Source: Neobacillus niacini NBRC 15566 (lineage in GTDB: Bacteria; Bacillota; Bacilli; Bacillales; Cytobacillaceae). From it: a DNA stretch of 63,745 bases. The notes under the pieces were generated by a model that was not told where the DNA came from, did no database searches, and saw only the letters and a program-made list of their open reading frames with translations. Below, piece by piece: positions 8,615-17,144 of the stretch. Made by a program: the position numbers and the translations under genes. Positions within the stretch are counted from its first letter, which is position 1. The number at the start of each line of letters is the position of its first letter. Location: the NCBI RefSeq assembly GCF_001591505.1, contig NZ_BCVA01000036.1, positions 1-63,745 of the forward strand, read 5' to 3'.

Positions 8615-9493
8615 ATGATTATCATTGAAAATGATTGGCTCAAGGTCAGTATTGAAAAACACGGAGCAGAAGTACGTAAAGTGACGCATAAGAAAAATGC
8701 TCTGGATTATATGTGGACAGGGGATGAGGCGTACTGGGGACGCGTTTCACCTGTTTTATTTCCGATTGTGGGACGGTTAAAGGAAGATCACTATCAACTG
8801 GATGGCCAGACCTACAAGATGTCACAGCATGGTTTTCTGCGTGACGTTGACTTCGATGTGGCCGAGCAGACTTCAACAACCGTTTCTTTTGAGTTTGAGT
8901 CTCTTGGACGCTTCACTCATGTGTATCCTTACGAATTTAAAGCGGTGATTCAGTACCGTCTTAAAGAGGACTCTCTGATTATTCAGTGGCAAATTCTAAA
9001 TGAAAACAAGGAAGAGATGTATTTTTCCATTGGTGCACATCCTGCATTTAAGATTCCACTGTTTGAAAATGAAACCATTGAAGATTATCATTTGGAATTT
9101 ACTCCGGTGGCAAATCAGAATGTGATGGAATATGAGATAAAGAATTCCCTCCTTCATGAGAAAGGAACAGCTCATGATCTTTCAACGATTCAACTCAAAA
9201 GCTCTCTATTTGCCAATGATGCTCTTATTTACAGCAATATCGATAAAGTCTCATTGGTATCGAATCAGTCAGGTTATGGTGTAGAAGTAATGTTTCGAGG
9301 TTTTCCGTTTGTTGGGGTTTGGTCAAAGTATGATGAAACCAATGATACAATTGCTCCGTTTGTTTGCATCGAGCCTTGGTATGGGATTGCGGATACAGCT
9401 GATACAACAGGTAACTTTAAGGAGAAGTTTGGGATGAATATGCTTGGTGTCGGGGAGACCTTTCAGGCTGAGTATGTAATGAAGTTTAAGTAA
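8615..9493 (+). CDS. Aldose 1-epimerase family protein (LacX-like)
   Basis: This 292-aa beta-sandwich protein of the galactose mutarotase superfamily resembles LacX-type members: RVSPVLFPIVGRLKEDHY near the N terminus, an SQHGFLRD motif, IGAHPAFKIPL carrying the likely catalytic His, and a late Glu in CIEPWYG. It would interconvert anomers of a free or phosphorylated sugar. It is transcribed in the same direction as manA 180 bases downstream, so a supporting role in hexose use is reasonable. Its own RBS is a purine-rich GAGATGAGGG. Confidence 0.85.
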   Translation: MIIIENDWLKVSIEKHGAEVRKVTHKKNALDYMWTGDEAYWGRVSPVLFPIVGRLKEDHYQLDGQTYKMSQHGFLRDVDFDVAEQTSTTVSFEFESLGRFTHVYPYEFKAVIQYRLKEDSLIIQWQILNENKEEMYFSIGAHPAFKIPLFENETIEDYHLEFTPVANQNVMEYEIKNSLLHEKGTAHDLSTIQLKSSLFANDALIYSNIDKVSLVSNQSGYGVEVMFRGFPFVGVWSKYDETNDTIAPFVCIEPWYGIADTADTTGNFKEKFGMNMLGVGETFQAEYVMKFK

Positions 9494-9506
9494 TTGGACA
9501 TGTTAA

Positions 9507-9606
9507 TAGGAAATCCTAAGACCGTCTGACTTACCAATAAATCCTTTAGATTGTACCGTGTTTTTGGGTACATCTGAAGGGTTTTTATTTAGGAATTTCA
9601 TCATGA
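9507..9606 (+). repeat. 100-nt direct repeat, left copy, with hairpin
   Basis: This 100-nt sequence recurs at 16905-17004 with about 12 mismatches by eye. Inside it CCTTTAGATTGTACC can pair with GGTACATCTGAAGG, and a T-run follows, so it can also end the epimerase transcript. The two copies bracket the dynamin/nuclease cassette. It may be a terminator-bearing recombination boundary. See the finding on the cassette edges. Confidence 0.75.
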
Positions 9607-9615
9607 CACTATAAT

Positions 9616-9948
9616 CAATTTTCCCTGTCAAAATTTTGATAAAGGGAAAATTGACTAGGTTTGATTTCTCAAAACATTCGTTTTAGTTTATCTGTTGGTG
9701 ATTGAGAAGTGCTTCCAATATTTGTCGGTATTTGTCGAATTAGCACGGATAAAATTGTAAAAATATAGTGGAATATCTGGTAAAATAAATTAATAGGTCT
9801 TAAATTCTAGGTCTAAAATACTTGAAATTATAACGCTAGTACACAGACTAGGATTTATGCCTTAGGATTTGTGTTAGATGTAAGGGGGCTTTTTCCTGTT
9901 AAATTGGGAATATGCTCTTTATAGTAAAATATGTTTCAAGAAACATAT
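9616..9948. promoter_or_regulatory. Upstream region of the dynamin cassette with two perfect palindromes
   Basis: The 9494-10059 gap holds no gene. At 9616-9653, CAATTTTCCCT and AGGGAAAATTG form an 11-bp perfect inverted repeat around TCAAAATTTTGA. At 9929-9948, ATATGTTTCAAGAAACATAT is a perfect 20-base palindrome. Between them lies TTTGTCGGTATTTGTCG (two TTTGTCG units), followed by AAT. The second palindrome sits about 110 bases before the TTG start and is a plausible operator for the operon. A TTGACT at 10014 may be a -35, but no convincing -10 pairs with it. Confidence 0.45.
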
Positions 9949-10059
9949 AAAGAAGAATCTACCTGGAATTCATGTGGTGATTGTAAAGGGAATTATTAGA
10001 ATAAGATAAATAATTGACTACTTTTTAATCGTTTATAGTTTACATAAGGCGGGAGCGTA

Positions 10060-13000
10060 TTGGAAAAAGAGATTCTATTAAATCAACTTGAAAAGATCAT
10101 TACTAACATAAATTCCTACAAAATAAATGGTGATGAAAAGAAAAATAGCATTAGTGCACTTGACTTTGAAATCTTAGAGAAACAGGTTAAAAACAGTGAA
10201 TTTGTTATCACGGTAGTTGGAGCGATGAAATCAGGGAAGTCCTCTTTTACCAATGCCTTACTTGGGAATGATTTAATGCCAAACGAGAATCAGGCTTGTA
10301 CTTTAACCTCAACCGATATTATTCATCAAGTGCATGATTTTAAAATTAAGAAAAGTTATGAATCCGGTAAAAATGAGATCATGCAAAGCGAAAATTTATC
10401 CTCCGTTTTTCATGAAGATGTCCGTAGAAGTAGGTCGGAAATTCAGAAGGAGTTCTATACATATAAGGTTAATCATCCAATTTATGGGTTGAGAAAATTT
10501 CCATTTCTTAATACGATTGATTTTATCCTTATGGATACTCCTGGCTTAAATGAGATGGAAGGTCTAGGGGTAAAAAAGGAAACAATTGAACAGGTTTTTT
10601 CAAATGCTTTGAAAAGAACGGATTTACTTCTTTTTATCATTGATGTTCAATATTATAAGGCTGAAGAAAATTTACAGATTATTGAGAAAATCAAAGAACT
10701 GCGTCCGGACCTTTTAAACCAAGTTGTGTTTGTTTTAAATAAAGTCGACAAGCTGAGAGACCGTGATGGAACTAGTAAAGATGTGGTACATAAGGTAAGA
10801 GAATTTTTTAACTCCTGGGGAGTAAACACGCGTTATTTTTACCCAGTTAGTGCAAGGAAAGCATTAATTGGTAGATTAGTTGAGCAAGATGCTCCTATTG
10901 AAAATTTTAAAGATGAAATCACATCCTTTCTTCCAACAAAGACCATTGAGATGGCAGGTCAAGCAGTTACAGTTCAGGTTCCTATTTCTTCCGCTTATCC
11001 ACAATTGATTGAGGATAGTGGAATTATTGCTTTAGAAGATCAAATCTTAGAAGAAGCCTATCTTCAAGTTGAAAATAAATTACTTCAGTCTACCCTTGTT
11101 CGGCTCTCACAGCTTACAGATCAGGTAGATACAGCATTAAAAAATGGAATCAGTAGGAACCAAACAGAGATTTTAAAAGTGCAAAGCAATATTGATTATT
11201 TAAAACTTAGGTTATCTAGTTTGGAGAGTATACATGAAGAGGAAAGTAAGTACCGAAATGAACTAGAAGCTATATTACGGAGTATCCAGTCGCAGGCGGA
11301 GACGATGAGGAGGGAAATGCCCTACTCAAGTAAACTTACAGCTATGCCAGAAAAGAAATCTAGTTTTATATTTACATCCTCGTCAGATGCCCTTCAAGCA
11401 GGTATTAGCAAATTTGACGAATGGTTTTATAAGAATACTGAACCTAAATTTCAAAGTATCCTGTCTCACTATCAAGCTATGCTGGAATTTAATACTAATG
11501 AAAGTAACTACTTTTATATTATCAGTCAGTCGGTATCAAGAATTTTAAGAGCGATGAATCGTGTCATTTCTATTAATTCGAAAAAATTGCCGGATATAAA
11601 GTTTCATAACCTTATCGAGCGACTAGACATTCGTCCGCAAGGGCTTACTAACATACCATCAGTAGACTGGAAATATAAGCAGTTTTCAGAACAAGTTACC
11701 ACAGATTCTAAGACCACAGAATGGGAAGAAAGTTTTCTTATCTTTTTTACCCAGAAAAGAAGTAAAACAGATTACGCCTATATTAGTACCGGTGCCTTAG
11801 GACGAGCTGAAAGACATATTCAAGCAACCTTGGATAAGTATAGTAAAGAGTGGCATTTGGATACGATTCAAAAGCGTTTTGTCGATACATCTAAGTATGT
11901 GCAGGAGATGGTCCTTAAGCCATTAACGCAATTACATAATAAGGTAACATCGTTAATAAAAGAAACTTCTGAAGAGTGTTTTCGATTAGAGTCGATCCTG
12001 GCCAATCTTCAGACAGAAGTAATCGATATGAAGGAATTAAAGGATGATGTTTGTTTCCGAACCGATATCGTATCCAGAAGAAAGTCAATTACAGTCACGG
12101 CGAAAAACCAAAATTTAGACTCCATTCTCTCTAAGGTAGAGAGTGGTACCACAATCTATTTAGATGAAGGTACATTTATCTTAAAACAGAACCATGAGTT
12201 GAATAAGAGTATTTCTATTGTTGGCTTAGGAATAGATTTATCAAAAATTAAGATTGAAACAGGAGCCGGAATCACAGTAAAGGGAAGTCAGGGTTTGTTT
12301 CTTGAAGGAATAACATTTGAAAGCTCTAAGGTCGAAAGGATAGCTGAGCTTGATTGTTTGGAGTTCTTCGCTGAGAGCTGCAAATTCGTTGGTAACCGCA
12401 GTCGAAGTGCGATTTTTATAAAGGGAAAAACGGAAGGCTTTATTCAAAGATCAAGTTTTTCTGCCTTTGATAATGGAATAACACTGCTTGAGCAAAGTAG
12501 AGTGAGAATAAGAAATAACGAATTTATAACAAATAATTGTGGGGTTCATTTGATTGACCACGGTTGGATAGAGCTTGCTGATAACGTATTTACAGACAAT
12601 ATAACGGGCGTTACATTTGGGGATTCTTCAAGTGGAGCCGTTGAGAGAAATAATCTTTCAAAAAATACCTTGGGAATGGTTATAAATGATTTTTCAAAGC
12701 CTGTCATTATGAACAATCAGTTTAATCACCAAAAGCAGTATGGAATTTCAATCAACAAACATGCAAATATCATAATTGATAAGAATCTTTTTACGAGTAA
12801 CACCGTCGGTATAAACTGCTCAGATAATTCCAAAGCAGTGATTTCTAAAAATACGTTTTTACATAACCTCAAAGAAGGAATAAGGATTGGAGGTCATTCA
12901 TCCGGAGAAATCAAAGAGAATCGAATTGAGCAGAACCATATAGGGATTACCATTGCTTCAAAAGGGTCAACCGAGTTGTCACAGAACCAAATAATAGGGA

Positions 13001-13587
13001 ATTTAAAACATGGTGTTGTATGTAAACAAGGAAGTGTGCTGATGGCTAGCTCTAACCAAATTCAACTTAATCATGGCAATGGGTTGAAGTGTGAAGGAAA
13101 TAGCCAAGTCACACTTCTGGAGAATATTTTCTCATCAAACCGAAACGGGATTCACCTTACAGGGCAGTCAAAGTTTGACCTTGTGAACAATCAATGCCTT
13201 GAAAATAAGGAAAATGGTATAACGATTCAAGATCAATCTATAGGGCGCATCCATCATAATCAGTTTAACCAAAACAAGAATGGAATTCATTTATCCGGGA
13301 AGTGCAGGGTATTTTTAGTTGAAAACCACAGCAATGATAATATGGAAAATGGAATTGTCTGCCAAAATAAGGTATCTGGGAAAATTTCAAATAACTCGTG
13401 CCAAGGAAATGGATCATACGCCATCCTCCTAGAAAAACCACTTCTCATTCATCTTAGGAAAAATAGTGGTAAAGGTAAGATCGAGCGTCTATCCTCCATC
13501 CACTATTGGTTTAATCAATGCAGAAAAGCACTATCAAATCTTAGAGCCATCATAAAGAAAAAGGAGATTTTCCACAATGAGTATTAA
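10060..13587 (+). CDS. Dynamin-like GTPase fused to a right-handed beta-helix
   Basis: This 1175-aa protein starts with a dynamin-superfamily GTPase: P-loop GAMKSGKS (residues 54-61), DTPG (159-162) and NKVD (227-230). A long helical region of about 300-680 with coiled-coil character follows. From about 688 the sequence becomes a NosD/pectate-lyase-like right-handed beta-helix, with about 20 turns of the type NNxFxxNxxGIxLxxxSxxxIxxN, running to about 1145. I know of no standard dynamin with such a C terminus. No signal peptide is seen, so it is cytosolic or membrane-peripheral. Start is TTG with AAGGCGGGAG upstream. Its end overlaps the next dynamin gene by 11 bases, indicating translational coupling and a shared complex. 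Confidence 0.85.
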   Translation: MEKEILLNQLEKIITNINSYKINGDEKKNSISALDFEILEKQVKNSEFVITVVGAMKSGKSSFTNALLGNDLMPNENQACTLTSTDIIHQVHDFKIKKSYESGKNEIMQSENLSSVFHEDVRRSRSEIQKEFYTYKVNHPIYGLRKFPFLNTIDFILMDTPGLNEMEGLGVKKETIEQVFSNALKRTDLLLFIIDVQYYKAEENLQIIEKIKELRPDLLNQVVFVLNKVDKLRDRDGTSKDVVHKVREFFNSWGVNTRYFYPVSARKALIGRLVEQDAPIENFKDEITSFLPTKTIEMAGQAVTVQVPISSAYPQLIEDSGIIALEDQILEEAYLQVENKLLQSTLVRLSQLTDQVDTALKNGISRNQTEILKVQSNIDYLKLRLSSLESIHEEESKYRNELEAILRSIQSQAETMRREMPYSSKLTAMPEKKSSFIFTSSSDALQAGISKFDEWFYKNTEPKFQSILSHYQAMLEFNTNESNYFYIISQSVSRILRAMNRVISINSKKLPDIKFHNLIERLDIRPQGLTNIPSVDWKYKQFSEQVTTDSKTTEWEESFLIFFTQKRSKTDYAYISTGALGRAERHIQATLDKYSKEWHLDTIQKRFVDTSKYVQEMVLKPLTQLHNKVTSLIKETSEECFRLESILANLQTEVIDMKELKDDVCFRTDIVSRRKSITVTAKNQNLDSILSKVESGTTIYLDEGTFILKQNHELNKSISIVGLGIDLSKIKIETGAGITVKGSQGLFLEGITFESSKVERIAELDCLEFFAESCKFVGNRSRSAIFIKGKTEGFIQRSSFSAFDNGITLLEQSRVRIRNNEFITNNCGVHLIDHGWIELADNVFTDNITGVTFGDSSSGAVERNNLSKNTLGMVINDFSKPVIMNNQFNHQKQYGISINKHANIIIDKNLFTSNTVGINCSDNSKAVISKNTFLHNLKEGIRIGGHSSGEIKENRIEQNHIGITIASKGSTELSQNQIIGNLKHGVVCKQGSVLMASSNQIQLNHGNGLKCEGNSQVTLLENIFSSNRNGIHLTGQSKFDLVNNQCLENKENGITIQDQSIGRIHHNQFNQNKNGIHLSGKCRVFLVENHSNDNMENGIVCQNKVSGKISNNSCQGNGSYAILLEKPLLIHLRKNSGKGKIERLSSIHYWFNQCRKALSNLRAIIKKKEIFHNEY

Positions 13588-15718
13588 AAAAATTCAATCC
13601 TTACTTGCTGAAACAGAAAGTATTATCCAATATATCTCTCAAGATCAATTTTTGAAAAAAGATGAAAGAGCATTAGCGATATTATCAAATACGAAGAAAA
13701 ACTTAACAGATAAGAGGTATGTCGTTTCTGTCATAGCAGCAATGAAGGCAGGAAAGTCGACAACATTTAATGCTTTACTTGGTCGGGACGTATTACCGAA
13801 CGAAACAGAGGCATGTACAGCTGCCATTACAGAAATTAAACATTCTGAACAAGCAAGTTCTTATGTACAGAAGATATTCCGTAATGGTGAAGTGGTGAAA
13901 ATTGTTAGCAGTGGAGACAGAACGTTAGAGGAAAATTTCTTGCAAGATGTTCGGGAAAGCCGAAAGAAAAACGAAGTAGCTAGTATCGAAAAGTACTTTT
14001 TAGAAAGTCCAATCTTAGCGATTGAGAAATCTCCTTATCGGGATATTGTGCAGAACTTTATCCTTGTTGATACTCCTGGACCAAATGAAGCAGGAGATGG
14101 ACAGTTTGATGTGACTGAGTTACAGAGAATAGGTCTTGAAAAATTAAGAGACTCTGATGCCTTAATCATGCTATTTGACTATCAAACTTTTAAGTCTGAT
14201 ACAAACGCAACCATTCTCCAAAATATCTTTGAGAATCGTGAAGATTTAGAGAAGGACCAAGAGAAAATATATTTCCTTATTAACAAAATAGATGCGATGC
14301 GTGAACGTGATGGATCAGTTGAAGGGGTAATTGAAAATGTCAAACAACTTATCCGGCAATATGCCCCTGTAATAAAAGACCCACAAGTTTTTGCCTTTTC
14401 TGCTAAGCAGGCAAACCTTGCTCGGGCAGTGTTAACGGGTACAGCAACGAGTGAGTTGAAAAGGGAAATGAAAGATAGCTATGGTTCGAAGTATACGAAA
14501 GAAATTCAGCACGAGGGAACTACTTTTACAGTGATACCTGAGCCAGATTCTTTTGCCCAGCAATTACTTGAGGATAGCAACATACTTACTATTGAAGAAA
14601 AGATTATTGAACGCATGTTCTACCAGTCTAGTGAAAAAATGATTCATAATGCTATCGAGCGGCTTAACCAAGTAACAGGTAACATTTTGAATTCTGTACA
14701 AGCTCAAATTGATCTTTCTACTCAAAATGCTGAAGGACTTCACGCTTCTGTTGAAGGAAGTAAAAAGAAAATTGATTTACTTAGAAATGAAGGAGAGTTC
14801 TTAAAGGCTATTCCAAGAAAGAAATTTTCCGAACTAATCGAAAAAATCAACACCATCCTACGCGGAATACAGGGTAATGTTGATAAGGCAATTGAAAATA
14901 ATATGCCTTCCCGCAGAGTAGTAGAAGGGACAGATGAAAATACTTTGCGACAACAAGTCCAAGCCATTCAACAGACCATGGTACAGGGCGTGCAGTTAAC
15001 TCTGAATCGGGATGTGGATAAAATCCAACGTCTCGTTATGGATTATCAAACTCAAATCAATCAGGAACTTAATCAAGGATTCCAAGCACTTTCTCACAAA
15101 GCGAACGATTTGATTGGGAATTCCATGTCGTTAAAATTTCAGGTGTTCAATATGGGAGATATATCAAAGAATATATCCTTAGGAAGTGATATCCAAGTAC
15201 AAGAGGAAACCATTAGTGTTCCTGGAGATGATAGTGGTACGATGATGTCAAGAATTATCAAAGGAGCAGGTATTGGACTTGGAGCTGGTATTGTTATTCC
15301 CGGTGCAGGGAACATTTTGGGAGCAGTTATTGGAGGGTTAGGCGGTTTATTAACTCACTTCTTGTCAGGGGATGCGGATGTTCGTGAATCACTGAAGGTT
15401 TATAAAATTCAGTTAGACCCAATGAAGGAAGAAATGGTGAAGCGTTCAAAAGAATCAGTAAAAGGTGTTATTAAGGAACTTGAAAAAGAAATTAATGCTT
15501 CTAGAGAAAATTATATAAAGTATATCGAAGCACAACTGGATATCTTTATCAATAACCTGAAAGAGCAGCTCGACACTATCTTATCTGAGTACAATAAGAA
15601 TAGAGAAAATATCCAACAACATTTGTCCAATATGGAGTCCATAAAAGAAACCATTCACTATTATATAAAAGAGATTAAGGTAATTGAAGCATTAGAAGAT
15701 GAAAAGGTTTCTAATTAA
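13577..15718 (+). CDS. Dynamin-like GTPase with glycine-zipper membrane segment
   Basis: This 713-aa protein has AAMKAGKS at residues 54-61 (the usual first Gly of the P-loop is Ala), DTPGPNE from 165 and NKID at 236-239. Helical and coiled-coil regions flank a glycine-rich hydrophobic stretch at about 563-600 (GAGIGLGAGIVIPGAG and on), typical of a membrane-inserting paddle. Bacterial dynamin-like proteins often occur as unequal tandem pairs that assemble together to tether or remodel membrane, and the overlap with the upstream GTPase gene fits that. A terminator lies between this gene and the nuclease gene. Confidence 0.85.
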   Translation: MSIKKIQSLLAETESIIQYISQDQFLKKDERALAILSNTKKNLTDKRYVVSVIAAMKAGKSTTFNALLGRDVLPNETEACTAAITEIKHSEQASSYVQKIFRNGEVVKIVSSGDRTLEENFLQDVRESRKKNEVASIEKYFLESPILAIEKSPYRDIVQNFILVDTPGPNEAGDGQFDVTELQRIGLEKLRDSDALIMLFDYQTFKSDTNATILQNIFENREDLEKDQEKIYFLINKIDAMRERDGSVEGVIENVKQLIRQYAPVIKDPQVFAFSAKQANLARAVLTGTATSELKREMKDSYGSKYTKEIQHEGTTFTVIPEPDSFAQQLLEDSNILTIEEKIIERMFYQSSEKMIHNAIERLNQVTGNILNSVQAQIDLSTQNAEGLHASVEGSKKKIDLLRNEGEFLKAIPRKKFSELIEKINTILRGIQGNVDKAIENNMPSRRVVEGTDENTLRQQVQAIQQTMVQGVQLTLNRDVDKIQRLVMDYQTQINQELNQGFQALSHKANDLIGNSMSLKFQVFNMGDISKNISLGSDIQVQEETISVPGDDSGTMMSRIIKGAGIGLGAGIVIPGAGNILGAVIGGLGGLLTHFLSGDADVRESLKVYKIQLDPMKEEMVKRSKESVKGVIKELEKEINASRENYIKYIEAQLDIFINNLKEQLDTILSEYNKNRENIQQHLSNMESIKETIHYYIKEIKVIEALEDEKVSN

Positions 15719-15726
15719 AACTTTTA

Positions 15727-15759
15727 AACAGGCTGATCAGTTGGTTAGCCTGTTTTTTT
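15727..15759 (+). terminator. Terminator or attenuator between the second dynamin gene and the nuclease gene
   Basis: AACAGGCT and AGCCTGTT form the stem, and seven T follow. The nuclease gene starts 31 bases later with AGGAGG, so it is either expressed by read-through at a lower level or from a promoter I do not see. Confidence 0.75.
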
Positions 15760-15789
15760 ACAGAGATTTCCAAATTAGGAGGTCCAACT

Positions 15790-16758
15790 ATGGCATTTCT
15801 AAAGGATACGGGAAAAGTGTTAGGTGAGATTGCAGGGTATGTAACAGGTGAGCCTTTGAAATATTTAGGTAAAAAGATTAATAGCGAATATATCCAGGAA
15901 ATCGGAAAGGAAATAAAAAAAGCAACCGAGAATACTGGTTCGATGCTAGGGAATGTAGCAGAAGGCACGTGGGAAACATCTTCAGGAATAATAAATACGG
16001 ATAATGAAAAAAGAGATGCGGGATTAAATGAACTAAAAAAATCTGCAGCCACTATGGCAAAGGGAGTAGGTGGATCCCTTAAAAATACATATAGTAACGG
16101 GAAAGATGTGGTTACTGGAATTACAACAAACAATAGGGATCAACTTCTACAAGGGGCTAAGGGTTTAGGAAAAACAGCAGCCGTTGCTACCCTTACTTTT
16201 GGTGTCTTAGATGCGTTGGATATTATGGATTTTGATGGAGTAGATGACAAAGTAGAAGCATCAATGTTCGATCAAGATGACAATTTACTATTAAAGCTAG
16301 ATAATACTGATTATGGTAATAGCCATGAGCCGCTGATTCAATTAGATACACGTAATGAGGCTCTTGATGGAGGGAGCCATTCCGTAACGGGTATTGAGTT
16401 TGAATTACAATCTGTCACTCTTCCATCTGGCCAACAAGTAGAAGGGGTATTCCCAGAGTTTGATAGTGAATACACCATTTCCCTGCCGGAATCCATGTAC
16501 TTAGATAGTGATAATACTCAGTTTTCCTATGCTAACCAGTCATTAGATGAATCTATTAACCAGAATCCTAATTTAGAACATCAGTTCACGGATGATCAAC
16601 TTAAGCAAATTGATTCCAATACAACACCTGATGGATATGTTTGGCACCACGATGCAGAGCCGGGCAAGTTGGAATTAGTAGATGAAAAAATCCACGCAGA
16701 AACGGGACATACTGGTGGAAGAGAGATATGGGGCGGTGGAAGCGAATATCGTAAATAG
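15790..16758 (+). CDS. WHH-type HNH/EndoVII nuclease, toxin-like
   Basis: This 322-aa protein ends in a compact domain with W285-H286-H287, H302 and H307-T-G-G, then REIWGGG. That is the signature of the WHH nuclease family (HNH/EndoVII fold) known from polymorphic and contact-dependent toxins. Residues 1-150 are helical with repeated Gly/Ala/Lys motifs and a hydrophobic patch (KTAAVATLTFGVLDALDI). Residues 150-260 are acidic and beta-rich. No signal peptide is seen. No immunity gene follows; the next 386 bases hold only the right direct repeat. The position behind two dynamin genes suggests an effector that the GTPases control or deliver. The nuclease call rests on the motif. Confidence 0.8.
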   Translation: MAFLKDTGKVLGEIAGYVTGEPLKYLGKKINSEYIQEIGKEIKKATENTGSMLGNVAEGTWETSSGIINTDNEKRDAGLNELKKSAATMAKGVGGSLKNTYSNGKDVVTGITTNNRDQLLQGAKGLGKTAAVATLTFGVLDALDIMDFDGVDDKVEASMFDQDDNLLLKLDNTDYGNSHEPLIQLDTRNEALDGGSHSVTGIEFELQSVTLPSGQQVEGVFPEFDSEYTISLPESMYLDSDNTQFSYANQSLDESINQNPNLEHQFTDDQLKQIDSNTTPDGYVWHHDAEPGKLELVDEKIHAETGHTGGREIWGGGSEYRK

Positions 16759-16904
16759 CTTAGCAAATACAATCGCCACGAACGGAGAAAACTATCATCT
16801 CATAGATTAAGGAATTTCTTTACGAGCTTCTTTTTCAGTATAAATAGAATCAAAAGGAAAATATCTAATATTAAGGTAATTCTTAACCGAAAAGCGTCAT
16901 ATTT

Positions 16905-17004
16905 TAGGAAATCCTTAGGCCGTATGACTTCCCAATAAATCCTTTAGATTGTACCGAGTTTTAGCGTACATCTAAAGGATTTTTATTTTGGAAATTCGTC
17001 ATGA
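16905..17004 (+). repeat. 100-nt direct repeat, right copy, with hairpin
   Basis: Second copy of the element at 9507-9606, starting TAGGAAATCC and ending GTCATGA. Its stem CCTTTAGATTGTAC pairs with GTACATCTAAAGG and is followed by TTTTTATTTT, so it can terminate the nuclease transcript. Compensating sequence differences between copies keep the hairpin. Nothing else is seen in 16759-17144. Confidence 0.75.
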
Positions 17005-17144
17005 ATATGGTAACGGGACCATATTAAACTAATTTCGACTATTTTTGACAAATACGGTCATTAAATCAAATTACCCATCGTAACCTGTAGTAGTAAATAT
17101 TATCGGGGACTTTCAACTTAGAGTGATTAGGAGTAGAGATTATT

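Noticed and set aside
9733..9740. TTGTCGAA strings here and in R2 elements as Spo0A boxes
   Set aside because: The 7-base box is too short to call by eye; kept only as a remark within R2.
16741..16930. Open frame continuing after the nuclease stop codon as a possible immunity gene
   Set aside because: No start with a ribosome binding site, composition is basic and AT-driven, and it runs into the direct repeat.
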